Below, in pieces: positions 53,581 through 62,160 of a DNA stretch of 64,000 nt. A program made the translations under genes and the position numbers. Position 1 is the stretch's first letter. Each line of letters starts with the position of its first letter. Source of the DNA: Methylobacterium sp. J-077 (GTDB lineage: Bacteria; Pseudomonadota; Alphaproteobacteria; Rhizobiales; Beijerinckiaceae); contig NZ_JAKSYJ010000206.1 of NCBI RefSeq assembly GCF_022829365.1, forward strand, positions 1 to 64,000. Direction: 5' to 3'. Below the pieces are notes generated by a model that saw nothing but the letters and a program-made list of their open reading frames with translations, had not been told where the DNA came from and did not search any database.

Positions 53581-54159
53581 GTGAGCCAGGACGCCTTCAG
53601 GTACGACGACAGGGGCTCCGTGCCCCAGATGCACGCCACCACGATCCTCATGGTCCGCAAGGGCGGCCGCGTCGTCGTCGGCGGCGACGGGCAGGTCAGC
53701 CTCGGCCAGACCATCGTGAAGGGCAATGCCCGCAAGGTCCGCCGCCTGGCCAAGGGCGCGGTGATCGGCGGCTTCGCGGGCGCCACTGCCGACGCCTTTA
53801 CGCTGTTCGAGCGGCTCGAAGCCAAGCTGGAGCAGTATCCCGGCCAGCTCACCCGGGCGTGCGTCGAGCTGACCAAGGATTGGCGCACCGACCGCTACCT
53901 GCGCCGCCTCGAGGCGATGATGGTGGTGGCCGACCGCGAGGTCAGCCTGCTGCTGTCGGGCTCGGGCGACGTGCTGGAGCCGGAGAGCGGCGTGATGGCG
54001 ATCGGCTCTGGCGGCAACTATGCCCTGGCAGCCGCCCGCGCCCTCGAGGACGGCGACCTCGACGCGGAGGCGATCGTGCGCAAGGCCATGGCGATCGCCG
54101 CCGAGATCTGCGTCTACACCAACGGCAATCTCGTCATCGAGGCGCTCGATCAGGCTTAG
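53581..54159 (+). CDS. hslV: ATP-dependent protease proteolytic subunit HslV
   Basis: The 192-residue protein is the proteasome-like peptidase of HslUV. It begins at a GTG and matures to the catalytic Thr in 'HATTILMVRKGGRVVVGGDG'. Other signatures are 'KVRRLAKGAVIGGFAGATAD', 'LTKDWRTDRYLRRLEAMMVV' and 'GSGGNYALAAARAL'. HslV forms a double hexamer capped by HslU. In most Alphaproteobacteria hslV and hslU are adjacent, but here hslU is 3.6 kb further on, after a chemoreceptor and a SulP gene. Confidence 0.96.
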   Translation: MSQDAFRYDDRGSVPQMHATTILMVRKGGRVVVGGDGQVSLGQTIVKGNARKVRRLAKGAVIGGFAGATADAFTLFERLEAKLEQYPGQLTRACVELTKDWRTDRYLRRLEAMMVVADREVSLLLSGSGDVLEPESGVMAIGSGGNYALAAARALEDGDLDAEAIVRKAMAIAAEICVYTNGNLVIEALDQA

Positions 54160-54289
54160 CCTGCATCTGCCAGTCTTGAGCGCATCTGTCGCCCGCGGTT
54201 CGAGATTGATCGGCCCCGAGCGATGATTAACGCCACATTGAACAATCTTGCCTAGTCTCAGACCAATAAACGCTTGGCCTGGACCTAAA

Positions 54290-55960
54290 ATGAAAATCGG
54301 CGGGAAACTCCTGGCCTTTGTGGGCGCCTGCAGTCTCACGACATTGGTTGTGGCGGGTGTGAGCGTCGCCACGCTTCGGAGCTTCGAGCAGGCTCTGACG
54401 CAGGTCGAGGGCGCATCGACCCGCGCCCTCGACGCCGCGAACTTCAATCGCCTCGCCGCCGAGGTGACGATGGATTCGCGCGGGGTCTACGCCGCCGCCG
54501 ACACGTCCGACGCGGCGAAATATGCCGCGGGCGTCCGCAAGGGCCTCGCCGACATGGACGCGCTCCGTGCGGCCTGGGCGCCCCTGGTGACCGAGGACGA
54601 GCGGCCGCTCTTCGACGCGATGGCGCGTCACGCCGATGCCTATCGGACGATGCGGACTGCCATCGCCAAAGCGGGCGAAACGATAAGCCCCCGCGCTGCA
54701 GCCGATCTCGGCTTCAACGACGTGAATCGGGCCAACCGCAAGGCATTCCAGGCCAGCATCGACGCGCTGGTGAGCCACGGCCGCACCGAGATGGCCACGA
54801 TCAGAGCCGAAACCCAGGATCTCTTCCAGGCCCGCATGCGCCTGCTGCTGGCGCTCGCCCTGTTGGGCACCCTCGCTTGCGGGGCCCTCGGTCTCCTGGT
54901 GGGGCAGCGCCAGATCGCCCGGCCGCTGCGGGCTGTCTCCGAGGCGATCCAGCGCCTCTCCCGGGGCGATCTGACGCTTCCGGCCGTCAAGGCCGGCCGT
55001 GACGAGATCGGGGCGATCTGGGCAAGCATGACGGTCTTTGCCGGGACGATGCGAGAGGCTGAAGACCTGCGACTGGAGCGCGAGCGCACGGGTGCGGAGG
55101 CAGCGACCCTGAAGCGTGCCGAAATGATCGGGCTCGCCGACCAGTTCGAGGGCAGCATCGGCGGCTTGGTCGGTCACCTTGCCAATGCCGCCACCGGCAT
55201 GGAGCGGGCCGCCGCCGCGATGGCCGGCAATGCCGAGCGCTCCGATCAGCAATCCAGGGCCGTGACCCGCGCCGCTGAGACCACCGCGCACAATGTCGAG
55301 GCGGTGGCGGCCGCCACCGAAGAGCTCGCCGCGACAGCCAGCGAGATCGGCGTCCAGGTGACGCAGACTTCGGAGGCAGCGGCGAGCGCCGTGGAAGCGA
55401 CCAGGCGGACCCGCGCCAGCGTCCAGGCGCTCGCCCGCAGCGCCGACGGCATCGGGCAGGTGGTGTCGCTGATCTCGACCATCGCGGGACAGACCAATCT
55501 GCTCGCCCTCAACGCCACGATCGAGGCGGCGCGCGCCGGCGAGGCCGGACGTGGCTTCGCGGTGGTCGCAACTGAGGTGAAGGCGCTGGCGACCCAGACG
55601 GGCCGGGCCACGGACGAGATTGCCGGGCAGATCGCCGCGATGCGCGCCGCGACCCATGAAGCGGTCACCGCCATCGAGGCGATTGGCGGCACGATCGAGC
55701 AGGTCCACGGCATCGCGATCGGCGTTGCCGCGGCCGTGGAGCAGCAGCAGGTCGCCACCCAGGAGATCGCCCGGAGCGTCGCCGAGGCGGCGAGCGGCAC
55801 CCGCGCGGTGACCGAGACGATGTCGCAGGTGCTCGACGCCGCGCATGAGACCGGAGCCAGCGCCGACCAGGTCCTCGACGCCGCAGCCGACATCGCCCGA
55901 CGCTCCGACGGGCTGGGCAGCGAGGTCGCGGGCTTCGTGGCGCAGGTGCGAGCGGCCTGA
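54290..55960 (+). CDS. Methyl-accepting chemotaxis protein
   Basis: The 556-residue protein has two membrane segments (about residues 7-28 and 185-207) flanking a periplasmic helical sensor domain. A HAMP domain (about 208-260) and a long cytoplasmic coiled coil follow. The coiled coil has the conserved signalling tip 'GQTNLLALNATIEAARAGEAG' region and 'AATEELAATASEIG' methylation-like helices. It signals to CheA/CheW for chemotaxis; the ligand is unknown. No che genes are nearby. The ATG at 54290 gives the proper n-region. It is on the strand of hslV and hslU and between them. Confidence 0.9.
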   Translation: MKIGGKLLAFVGACSLTTLVVAGVSVATLRSFEQALTQVEGASTRALDAANFNRLAAEVTMDSRGVYAAADTSDAAKYAAGVRKGLADMDALRAAWAPLVTEDERPLFDAMARHADAYRTMRTAIAKAGETISPRAAADLGFNDVNRANRKAFQASIDALVSHGRTEMATIRAETQDLFQARMRLLLALALLGTLACGALGLLVGQRQIARPLRAVSEAIQRLSRGDLTLPAVKAGRDEIGAIWASMTVFAGTMREAEDLRLERERTGAEAATLKRAEMIGLADQFEGSIGGLVGHLANAATGMERAAAAMAGNAERSDQQSRAVTRAAETTAHNVEAVAAATEELAATASEIGVQVTQTSEAAASAVEATRRTRASVQALARSADGIGQVVSLISTIAGQTNLLALNATIEAARAGEAGRGFAVVATEVKALATQTGRATDEIAGQIAAMRAATHEAVTAIEAIGGTIEQVHGIAIGVAAAVEQQQVATQEIARSVAEAASGTRAVTETMSQVLDAAHETGASADQVLDAAADIARRSDGLGSEVAGFVAQVRAA

Positions 55961-56127
55961 CACGAGACGATGTTGCGTCGCAGCGCGATGCTTCGTAGGA
56001 TCGCGGCATTCGCTAGGACCCGGTGAAAGCCCGGGTGGCTCTTCCGGCCGCCGATCCGCCGGACCACGCATCCGAGACGCTCCCTCCTCCGCCATCGGTG
56101 CGGACGCGCGTCTCGTGCGGATTTTTC

Positions 56128-57625
56128 ATGCCACGCAACACCTCCGGAACCGCCGGCCTTCTCGGGCCGTGGGTCTCCAACATCCGCGGCGATACCTTGT
56201 CGGGGATCGTCGTCGCCCTCGCGCTGATCCCGGAGGCGATCGGCTTCTCGGTCATCGCCGGAGTCGATCCCAAGGTCGGGCTCTACGCCTCGGTGGTCAT
56301 CGCCTGCACGATCGCCTTCACGGGCGGGCGCCCGGCGATGATCTCGGCCGCCACCGCCGCCACCGCAGTGGTCATGGTCGATCTCGTCCGCGAGCATGGG
56401 GTCCAGTACCTGTTCGCCGCCACCATCCTGATGGGGCTGATCCAGATCCTGGCCGGCCTGCTCAAGCTCGGCCGGCTGATGCGGTTCGTCTCGCAATCGG
56501 TGATGACCGGCTTCGTCAACGCCTTGGCGATCCTGATTTTTCTGGCACAGATGCCCGAACTCACCGGCGTCACGCCGGCGACCTACGGGCTGATCGCCCT
56601 GGGACTCGCGATCATTTACGGCTTCCCGCGGATCACACGAGCGGTGCCCGCGCCTCTCGTGGCGATCGCGGTGCTGACCGCGGTGACGGCGATCTTCCAC
56701 CTCGACGTGCGCACGGTCTCGCATCTGGGCGCTCTGCCCGCGACGCTGCCGAGCTTCGCGCTGCCGAACGTGCCGCTGACCTTCGAGACCCTGCGGATCC
56801 TGCTGCCCTACGCGGCGACGCTGGCGGCGGTCGGCCTGCTGGAGAGTTTTACTCACGGCGCAGATCGTCGACGACCTCACCGACACCGGCAGCGACAAGA
56901 ACCGGGAATGCATGGGCCAGGGCATCGCCAACATGGCTTCGGCCGTGTTTGGCGGCATGGGCGGCTGCGCGATGATCGGGCAATCAGTGATCAACGTCTC
57001 CTCGGGCGCGCGGGGCCGGCTGTCCACGCTGGTCGCAGGCGCGTTCCTGCTGCTGCTCCTCGTGGCGCTTCAGGACCTGCTGGCGGTGGTGCCGGTCGCG
57101 GCCCTGACGGCCGTGATGATCATGGTGTCGCTGAACACCTTCTCCTGGCGCTCGCTGGCGCAGCTGCGCACCAACCCGCTGCCGTCCTCGGCGGTCATGC
57201 TGGCAACCGTCCTTGTCGTGGTCGCCACCAAGGATATGGCGATGGGCGTGCTCGCCGGCGTGCTCCTGTCCGGCGTGTTCTTCGCCGGCAAGGTGTCGCG
57301 GCTCAGCCAGGTCACCTCCGCGCTCTCGCGAGACGGCCAGACCCGGACCTATCAGGTCGCCGGGCAGGTGTTCTTCGCCTCCGCAGGCACCTTCTCGGAG
57401 GCGATCGACGTGCTGGAGCCGGTGGACCGCCTCGTCATCGACCTGCGGAACGCACATTTCTGGGATATCTCGGCGGTGGCCGCCCTCGACCGCGTCGTGC
57501 TGAAGGCCCGCAGCCGCGGGCGGATCGTCGAGGTGGTCGGTCTGAACGCCGCCAGCGCGACCCTGGTCGAGCGGTTCGGCACGCACGACAAGGTCGGCGC
57601 TGCGCCATCGCCGGCGGGGCACTGA
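56128..57625 (+). pseudogene. SulP-family sulfate/bicarbonate transporter, frameshifted
   Basis: Two frames together encode a SulP permease of about 498 residues. The first (from ATG 56128) has 'SGIVVALALIPEAIGFSVIA' and 'GRPAMISAATAATAVVMVDL' and runs to 'AVGLLESF'. The second, from about 56850 on, gives the continuing 'VDDLTDTGSDKNRECMGQGI', 'FGGMGGCAMIGQSVINVSSG', and a STAS domain at the C-terminus. The T-run at 56847-56850 has four Ts; three would restore 'LLESLLTAQI'. Thus a single-base insertion breaks the gene. SulP proteins import sulfate or bicarbonate. Slippage or a sequencing error is possible; as written the permease is truncated before its conserved core. Confidence 0.85.
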
Positions 57626-57742
57626 GCGGCCCGTCCTGGCGCCCCCGGGAGCGCCCTGCCTCTTGCGTCGCGCGCGCCGCGACCCCATTCCCGGCCTGGG
57701 CTCGCGGTTTCGTCGGGCCGGGAAAAACAGGATGGCACAGCG

Positions 57743-59056
57743 GTGACGACGTTCTCTCCGCGCGAGATCGTGTCCGAACTCGATCGCTTCATCGTCGGGC
57801 AGCAGGACGCCAAGCGCGCCGTCGCGATCGCGCTTCGCAATCGCTGGCGCCGCCAGCAGCTGACCGGCCCGCTCCGCGAGGAGGTGGCACCCAAGAACAT
57901 CCTGATGATCGGGCCGACCGGCTGCGGCAAGACCGAGATCGCCCGGCGGCTGGCCCGGTTGGCCAATGCCCCGTTCCTGAAGATCGAGGCGACCAAGTTC
58001 ACCGAGGTCGGCTATGTCGGCCGCGACGTCGAGCAGATCGTCCGCGACCTCGTGGAGGTGGCGATCGGTCTGACCCGACAGGCCAAGCGCGAGACCGTGA
58101 AAGCCAAGGCGGAGGCGGCCGCCGAGAACCGGATCCTCGATGCCCTGGTCGGGCCCACTGCCAGCCAGGCGACCCGCGACAGCTTCCGGCGCAAGCTGCG
58201 CGACAGCGAGCTCGACGACAAGGAAGTCGAGCTGGAACTGGCCTCCGGTGCCCCCGCCGGCCTGCCGATGTTCGAGATCCCCGGCATGCCGGGCGCCTCG
58301 ATGGGGGCGATCAATATCGGCGACGTGCTCGGCAAGGCGCTGGGCGGCCAGCGCGGCAAGCCGCGCCGGGTCCTGGTGCGGGACGCCTACGCGCCGCTGC
58401 TGGCCGAGGAATCCGACAAGCTGGTCGACGACGACGCCCTGATCCGCGAGGCGATTCGCGAGGTCGAGAACAACGGCATCGTCTTCCTCGACGAGATCGA
58501 CAAGATCTGTGCCCGCGAGGGACGCTCCTCCGGGGACGTCTCCCGCGAAGGTGTGCAACGCGACCTGCTGCCGCTGATCGAGGGCACGACGGTGGCGACC
58601 AAGCATGGCCCGGTGAAGACAGACCACGTGCTGTTCATCGCGTCCGGCGCGTTCCACGTCTCGAAGCCGTCCGACCTCCTGCCCGAGCTCCAGGGCCGCC
58701 TGCCGATCCGGGTCGAGCTGCAGCCGCTGACGGTGGACGATTTCCGCCAGATCCTGACCTCCACCGAGGCCAGCCTGCTCAAGCAGACGGTCGCGCTGAT
58801 GCAGACCGAGGGCGTGACGCTCACCTTCACGGACGACGCCGTGGACGCGCTGGCCCGGGTCGCCGTCGAGGTGAATTCGTCCGTGGAAAATATCGGCGCC
58901 CGTCGGCTCCAGACTGTGCTGGAACGGGTGATCGACGAGATCTCGTTCACCGCCACCGACCGCTCCGGCGAAACCGTGCCGATCGACGCCGCCTATGTGC
59001 GGTCCCGGGTCGAGGACCTCGCCGCCAACGCGGATCTGAGCCGCTTCATTCTGTGA
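57743..59056 (+). CDS. hslU: ATP-dependent protease ATPase subunit HslU
   Basis: The 437-residue AAA+ protein starts at a GTG. It has 'REIVSELDRFIVGQQDAKRA', Walker A 'IGPTGCGKTEIARRLA', an intermediate domain (about 110-240), Walker B 'GIVFLDEIDKICAREG', sensor 'SDLLPELQGRLPIRVEL' and the C-terminal 'NADLSRFIL' that inserts into HslV. It unfolds substrates for HslV. The length is normal. It is on the same strand as hslV but separated from it by the MCP and SulP genes. Confidence 0.97.
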   Translation: MTTFSPREIVSELDRFIVGQQDAKRAVAIALRNRWRRQQLTGPLREEVAPKNILMIGPTGCGKTEIARRLARLANAPFLKIEATKFTEVGYVGRDVEQIVRDLVEVAIGLTRQAKRETVKAKAEAAAENRILDALVGPTASQATRDSFRRKLRDSELDDKEVELELASGAPAGLPMFEIPGMPGASMGAINIGDVLGKALGGQRGKPRRVLVRDAYAPLLAEESDKLVDDDALIREAIREVENNGIVFLDEIDKICAREGRSSGDVSREGVQRDLLPLIEGTTVATKHGPVKTDHVLFIASGAFHVSKPSDLLPELQGRLPIRVELQPLTVDDFRQILTSTEASLLKQTVALMQTEGVTLTFTDDAVDALARVAVEVNSSVENIGARRLQTVLERVIDEISFTATDRSGETVPIDAAYVRSRVEDLAANADLSRFIL

Positions 59057-59072
59057 GCGCGCGCTGATCGCC

Positions 59073-59088
59073 CGAGGCCGATGCCTCG
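59073..59088 (+). terminator. Small hairpin after hslU
   Basis: CGAGGC-CGAT-GCCTCG is a perfect 6-bp stem with a 4-base loop, 16 bases past the hslU stop. The following sequence is not T-rich, so termination would be weak. Confidence 0.3.
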
Positions 59089-59100
59089 ATTGAGGTGGGC

Positions 59101-59125
59101 AATCGACGCATGATATGCGTCGATT
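59101..59125. promoter_or_regulatory. Palindrome over the Fic gene start codon
   Basis: AATCGACGCAT and ATGCGTCGATT form perfect 11-base arms around GAT. The right arm contains the ATG of the Fic gene (59115). The position over the start codon suggests an operator or mRNA hairpin for autoregulation. Confidence 0.5.
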
Positions 59126-60236
59126 GGTGTATACCTACGACCATCCCGACTGGCCCCGCTTCCGCTGGGACGAGACCGCGCTCCTAGGCCCGCTGGGCGC
59201 GGTTCGCTACCGCCAAGGCCGGCTGCTGGGCCGCATGGAAGCCCTTGGCTTCAATCTGCGCCAGGAAGCCATCCTCGACACCCTTACCCAAGACGCGGTC
59301 AAGACCAGCGAGATCGAGGGCGAGACCCTGGCCAGCAACGAGGTCCGCTCATCGCTGGCGCGGCGGCTCGGGATCGAGACCGCAGGCCTCGTTCCGAGCG
59401 GGCGGCAGGTCGACGGGATCGTCACGATGGTCCTGGACGCGACCCAAGGTTTCACCGAGCCGCTGACCGTCGAACGTCTGTTCGGTTGGCACATAGCGCT
59501 GTTCCCGCACCGCGATATCGGGCGCCAGCCGATCACCATCGGAGCGTGGCGGACCGATGCGCTTGGACCGATGCGCGTCGTCGCCGGCCCCCGGGCGCGC
59601 GAGCGGGTGCATTTCCAGGCACCGCCTGCCGACCGGATCGCCGAAGAAATGGATCGCTTCCTGAGGTGGTTCGAGGACCCAGCCGATCCGGCCGACCCGG
59701 TCCTCAAGGCCGCGATTGCGCATGTCTGGTTCGTTACCATCCATCCGTTCGACGACGGCAACGGGCGCATAGGCCGCGCCATCGCCGATATGGCGCTAGC
59801 CCGGGCCGAGGGGACGGGACGGCGCTTCTACAGCATGTCCGCGCGGCTGAGGGCCGAGCGGAACGCCTATTACGAGACGCTCGAAGCCACCCAGAAGGGC
59901 GATCTCGAGATCACGGCGCGGCTGGCTTGGTTTCTCGGAATCCTCGACGCGGCCATCGCCGACGCCGAGACCACGCTCACGGCGGTCCTGCGCAAGGAGC
60001 GGTTCTGGCGCGCACTGGAAGCGCAGCCCGTGAACCCGCGCCAGCGCATGATGCTAGGCCGCCTCCTCGACGGATTCGAGGGCAAGCTCACGACGTCGAA
60101 ATGGGCGCAGATCGCGACGTGCTCGCACGATACCGCCCTTCGGGACATCGAAGATCTGACCGCGCGCGGGCTCCTGATGCGCGGCCCGGCGGGGGGACGC
60201 AGTACTAGCTACCGTCTGGTTGAGCCGCACGTCTGA
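59115..60236 (+). CDS. Fic family protein (class II)
   Basis: The 373-residue protein has an inhibitory helix motif 'TSEIEG' ([S/T]xxxE[G/N]) at about residue 63, before the core. The Fic active site is 'HPFDDGNGRIGRAIADMALA' (HxFx[D/E]GNGRxxR) at about 213. A C-terminal winged-helix region follows ('FEGKLTTSKWAQIATCSHDTA', then 'LTARGLLMRGPAGG'). Fic enzymes AMPylate or otherwise modify target proteins; the inhibitory helix keeps class II members off. The C-terminal helix-turn-helix may bind the palindrome covering its own start. No antitoxin gene is adjacent. The next gene (EamA) starts eight bases past its stop. Confidence 0.92.
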   Translation: MRRLVYTYDHPDWPRFRWDETALLGPLGAVRYRQGRLLGRMEALGFNLRQEAILDTLTQDAVKTSEIEGETLASNEVRSSLARRLGIETAGLVPSGRQVDGIVTMVLDATQGFTEPLTVERLFGWHIALFPHRDIGRQPITIGAWRTDALGPMRVVAGPRARERVHFQAPPADRIAEEMDRFLRWFEDPADPADPVLKAAIAHVWFVTIHPFDDGNGRIGRAIADMALARAEGTGRRFYSMSARLRAERNAYYETLEATQKGDLEITARLAWFLGILDAAIADAETTLTAVLRKERFWRALEAQPVNPRQRMMLGRLLDGFEGKLTTSKWAQIATCSHDTALRDIEDLTARGLLMRGPAGGRSTSYRLVEPHV

Positions 60237-60243
60237 GAGATCC

Positions 60244-61137
60244 GTGTCTGTGACGATCACCAAGCCGAGCCACGGCGCCACACTTTTCCCGGTCGCCGCA
60301 CTGGTTGGCGGCATGATCTCGCTGCAATACGGCGCGACCGTCGCCAAGAGCCTGTTCCCCATCGTCGGCGCGGCCGGGACTTCGTCCCTACGCGTGGGCT
60401 TCTCTGCGCTGATCCTGATCGCCGTCTGGCGGCCGTGGCGGCGCAGCCTGTCGCAGCGCGAGGCCGGGTGGATCGCGCTCTACGGCGTCACCCTGGGGCT
60501 GATGAACCTGCTGTTCTACCTGTCGATCGCACGCCTTCCGCTCGGGCCGGCGGTGGCGATCGAGTTCGCCGGGCCGCTCTCCATCGCGCTCATCGCGTCG
60601 CGCCGCCGAGCGGATTTCCTCTGGATCGGCGTGGCGGTGGTGGGCCTCGGGCTACTCCTGCCGGTCGCGTCGACCAATGCGCTCGACCCGCTCGGCGTCG
60701 CCCTCGCCCTCGGGGCGGCCCTGGCCTGGGCGCTCTACATCCTGTTCGGGCAGCGGGCCGGCCGAATCGACGGCGGACAAGCCGTGTCACTGGGCATGCT
60801 GATGGCCGCCCTGGTGGTGGCGCCGTTCGGCTTCGCCGAGGCCGGCCCGGACCTGCTTGCGCCCCGGATCCTGGTTGCCGGGCTGACCGTGGCGCTGTTG
60901 TCGAGCGCCCTGCCCTATTCGCTGGAGATGTTCGCGTTGCGGCGCCTCGACCGCAAGAGTTTTGGCGTGCTGATGAGCCTGGAGCCGGCGGTTGCGGCCT
61001 GCGCGGGCTTCGCCCTGCTCGGCGAGCGGCTCGGCGCCGTTCAATGGCTCGCAATGGGGTTGGTGATCGCTGCATCCGCGGGCATCACCGCCACGTCGCG
61101 CCGGCCAGTCCTGGAGGCCGCGCTCATCGAAGGCTGA
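60244..61137 (+). CDS. EamA/RhtA-type drug/metabolite exporter
   Basis: The 297-residue membrane protein has ten predicted helices in two EamA repeats. The signatures 'LYGVTLGLMNLLFYLSIARLP', 'LGPAVAIEFAGPLSIALIAS' and 'RLDRKSFGVLMSLEPAVAA' fit the RhtA group of threonine/homoserine exporters. The start is uncertain: GTG at 60244 (GAGAG close upstream) is preferred over a TTG inside the Fic gene or a GTG at 60250. It follows the Fic gene directly and converges with the EIIA gene, whose stop is six bases away. Confidence 0.86.
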   Translation: MSVTITKPSHGATLFPVAALVGGMISLQYGATVAKSLFPIVGAAGTSSLRVGFSALILIAVWRPWRRSLSQREAGWIALYGVTLGLMNLLFYLSIARLPLGPAVAIEFAGPLSIALIASRRRADFLWIGVAVVGLGLLLPVASTNALDPLGVALALGAALAWALYILFGQRAGRIDGGQAVSLGMLMAALVVAPFGFAEAGPDLLAPRILVAGLTVALLSSALPYSLEMFALRRLDRKSFGVLMSLEPAVAACAGFALLGERLGAVQWLAMGLVIAASAGITATSRRPVLEAALIEG

Positions 61138-61143
61138 AAGATC

Positions 61144-61545
61144 TTATTTGCCGGCCAGAACGCGCGACGCGACGTTGATGTACTTGCGGCCGGCTTCCTG
61201 GGCGTGAAGGACGGCGTCGCCGAGGTTCTCCTCGTCGCGGACGCTCGCCAGCTTGATCAGCATCGGCAGATTGATCCCCGCCACCACCTCGACCGAGCCG
61301 CCGTTCATACAAGAGAGCGCAAGGTTTGAGGGCGTGCCGCCGAACATGTCGGTGAGCACCACCACACCGTCACCGGTGTTCACGCGACAAACCGCGGACA
61401 TGATGTCCCGCCGTCGCAATTCCATATCGTCTTCCGGCCCGATCGTGATCGTCTCGATCTGATCCTGCGGGCCGACCACGTGCTCCAGGGCGGCCTTGAA
61501 TTCGGTCGCCAGCAGCCCGTGCGTGACGAGCACCATGCCAATCAT
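61144..61545 (-). CDS. PTS EIIA component, mannose type
   Basis: The 133-residue cytoplasmic protein matches PTS_EIIA-Man: 'MIGMVLVTHGLLATEFKAAL' with the phosphorylated His at position 9, 'VVLTDMFGGTPSNLALS' and 'VVAGINLPMLIKL'. In Alphaproteobacteria this EIIA lies in the chvIG-hprK-PTS cluster and works in regulation, not sugar import. Family order is chvI-chvG-hprK-EIIA-HPr. Here the next gene is a convergent exporter, so ptsH is not in the usual place. The ATG at 61545 begins the conserved protein; the frame is open to 61671. Confidence 0.92.
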   Translation of the reverse strand: MIGMVLVTHGLLATEFKAALEHVVGPQDQIETITIGPEDDMELRRRDIMSAVCRVNTGDGVVVLTDMFGGTPSNLALSCMNGGSVEVVAGINLPMLIKLASVRDEENLGDAVLHAQEAGRKYINVASRVLAGK

Positions 61546-61719
61546 CGACACGTGTTCCAACGTCCTCTGTCTGCCGCCATGTTGTGCAATGCACTGACCC
61601 CAGCAAGGCGATCGCGACGTTTTTGCTCGGACATTGCCACGATCATGCCATGCGCGCTCCTCGGACGCCATGGGGTCGCACCACCACGACGCGAATCAAC
61701 GACCTGTGCGGCTGCGAAG

Positions 61720-62160
61720 TCACGACCTGCGCTTTCGCAGCGCCGCACGAATCAGCAGCTGCGCCAAGCCGGTACTCCGGACGCCGCGGTCGAGGACGAT
61801 GCTGGGCAACCGTATTTCGAGAATTTCGGTATCGTCCGGCGGTTCAGGCAGACGGGGAATTTCGTCTATAAGATCGACCACGAGGCACAAATCCGCCTCA
61901 TGACGGAGTGCTAGGCCGAGTTCGGCAGCCGACAGGATGCCCTGGCCGCGGATTTCGACGCGCCCGATCAGTGCCTCGTGGGGCCGGGCCACGAGCGCGC
62001 CGCCGCGTCGATCGCAGACGACGCGATCGTCGGCTACGAAGGCTCCGTCCGCTTCCGTGGCGAGGAGGACCGCCAGGCTCGTCTTGCCGGATCCGGACGG
62101 GCCGCGAATCAGGATCCCGGCCTCGCCCAGGATCACGCAGGCGGCGTGCAGGGTCGGCAT
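61720..62160 (-). CDS. hprK: HPr kinase/phosphorylase, short alphaproteobacterial form
   Basis: The 146-residue protein keeps the kinase core of HprK: 'VILGEAGILIRGPSGSGKTS' with Walker A, 'FVADDRVVCDRRGG' and the 'GRVEIRGQGIL' signature. It lacks the N-terminal domain of Gram-positive HprK, as usual in Alphaproteobacteria. It phosphorylates HPr on Ser and links PTS state to ChvG/ChvI signalling. The ATG overlaps the chvG stop by one base (TGATG), so they are coupled. Confidence 0.93.
   Translation of the reverse strand: MPTLHAACVILGEAGILIRGPSGSGKTSLAVLLATEADGAFVADDRVVCDRRGGALVARPHEALIGRVEIRGQGILSAAELGLALRHEADLCLVVDLIDEIPRLPEPPDDTEILEIRLPSIVLDRGVRSTGLAQLLIRAALRKRRS

Noticed and set aside
57626..59067. 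Continuation of the upstream SulP frame across hslU
   Set aside because: The long frame results from the frameshift; beyond 56850 it is an out-of-frame reading of SulP and hslU.
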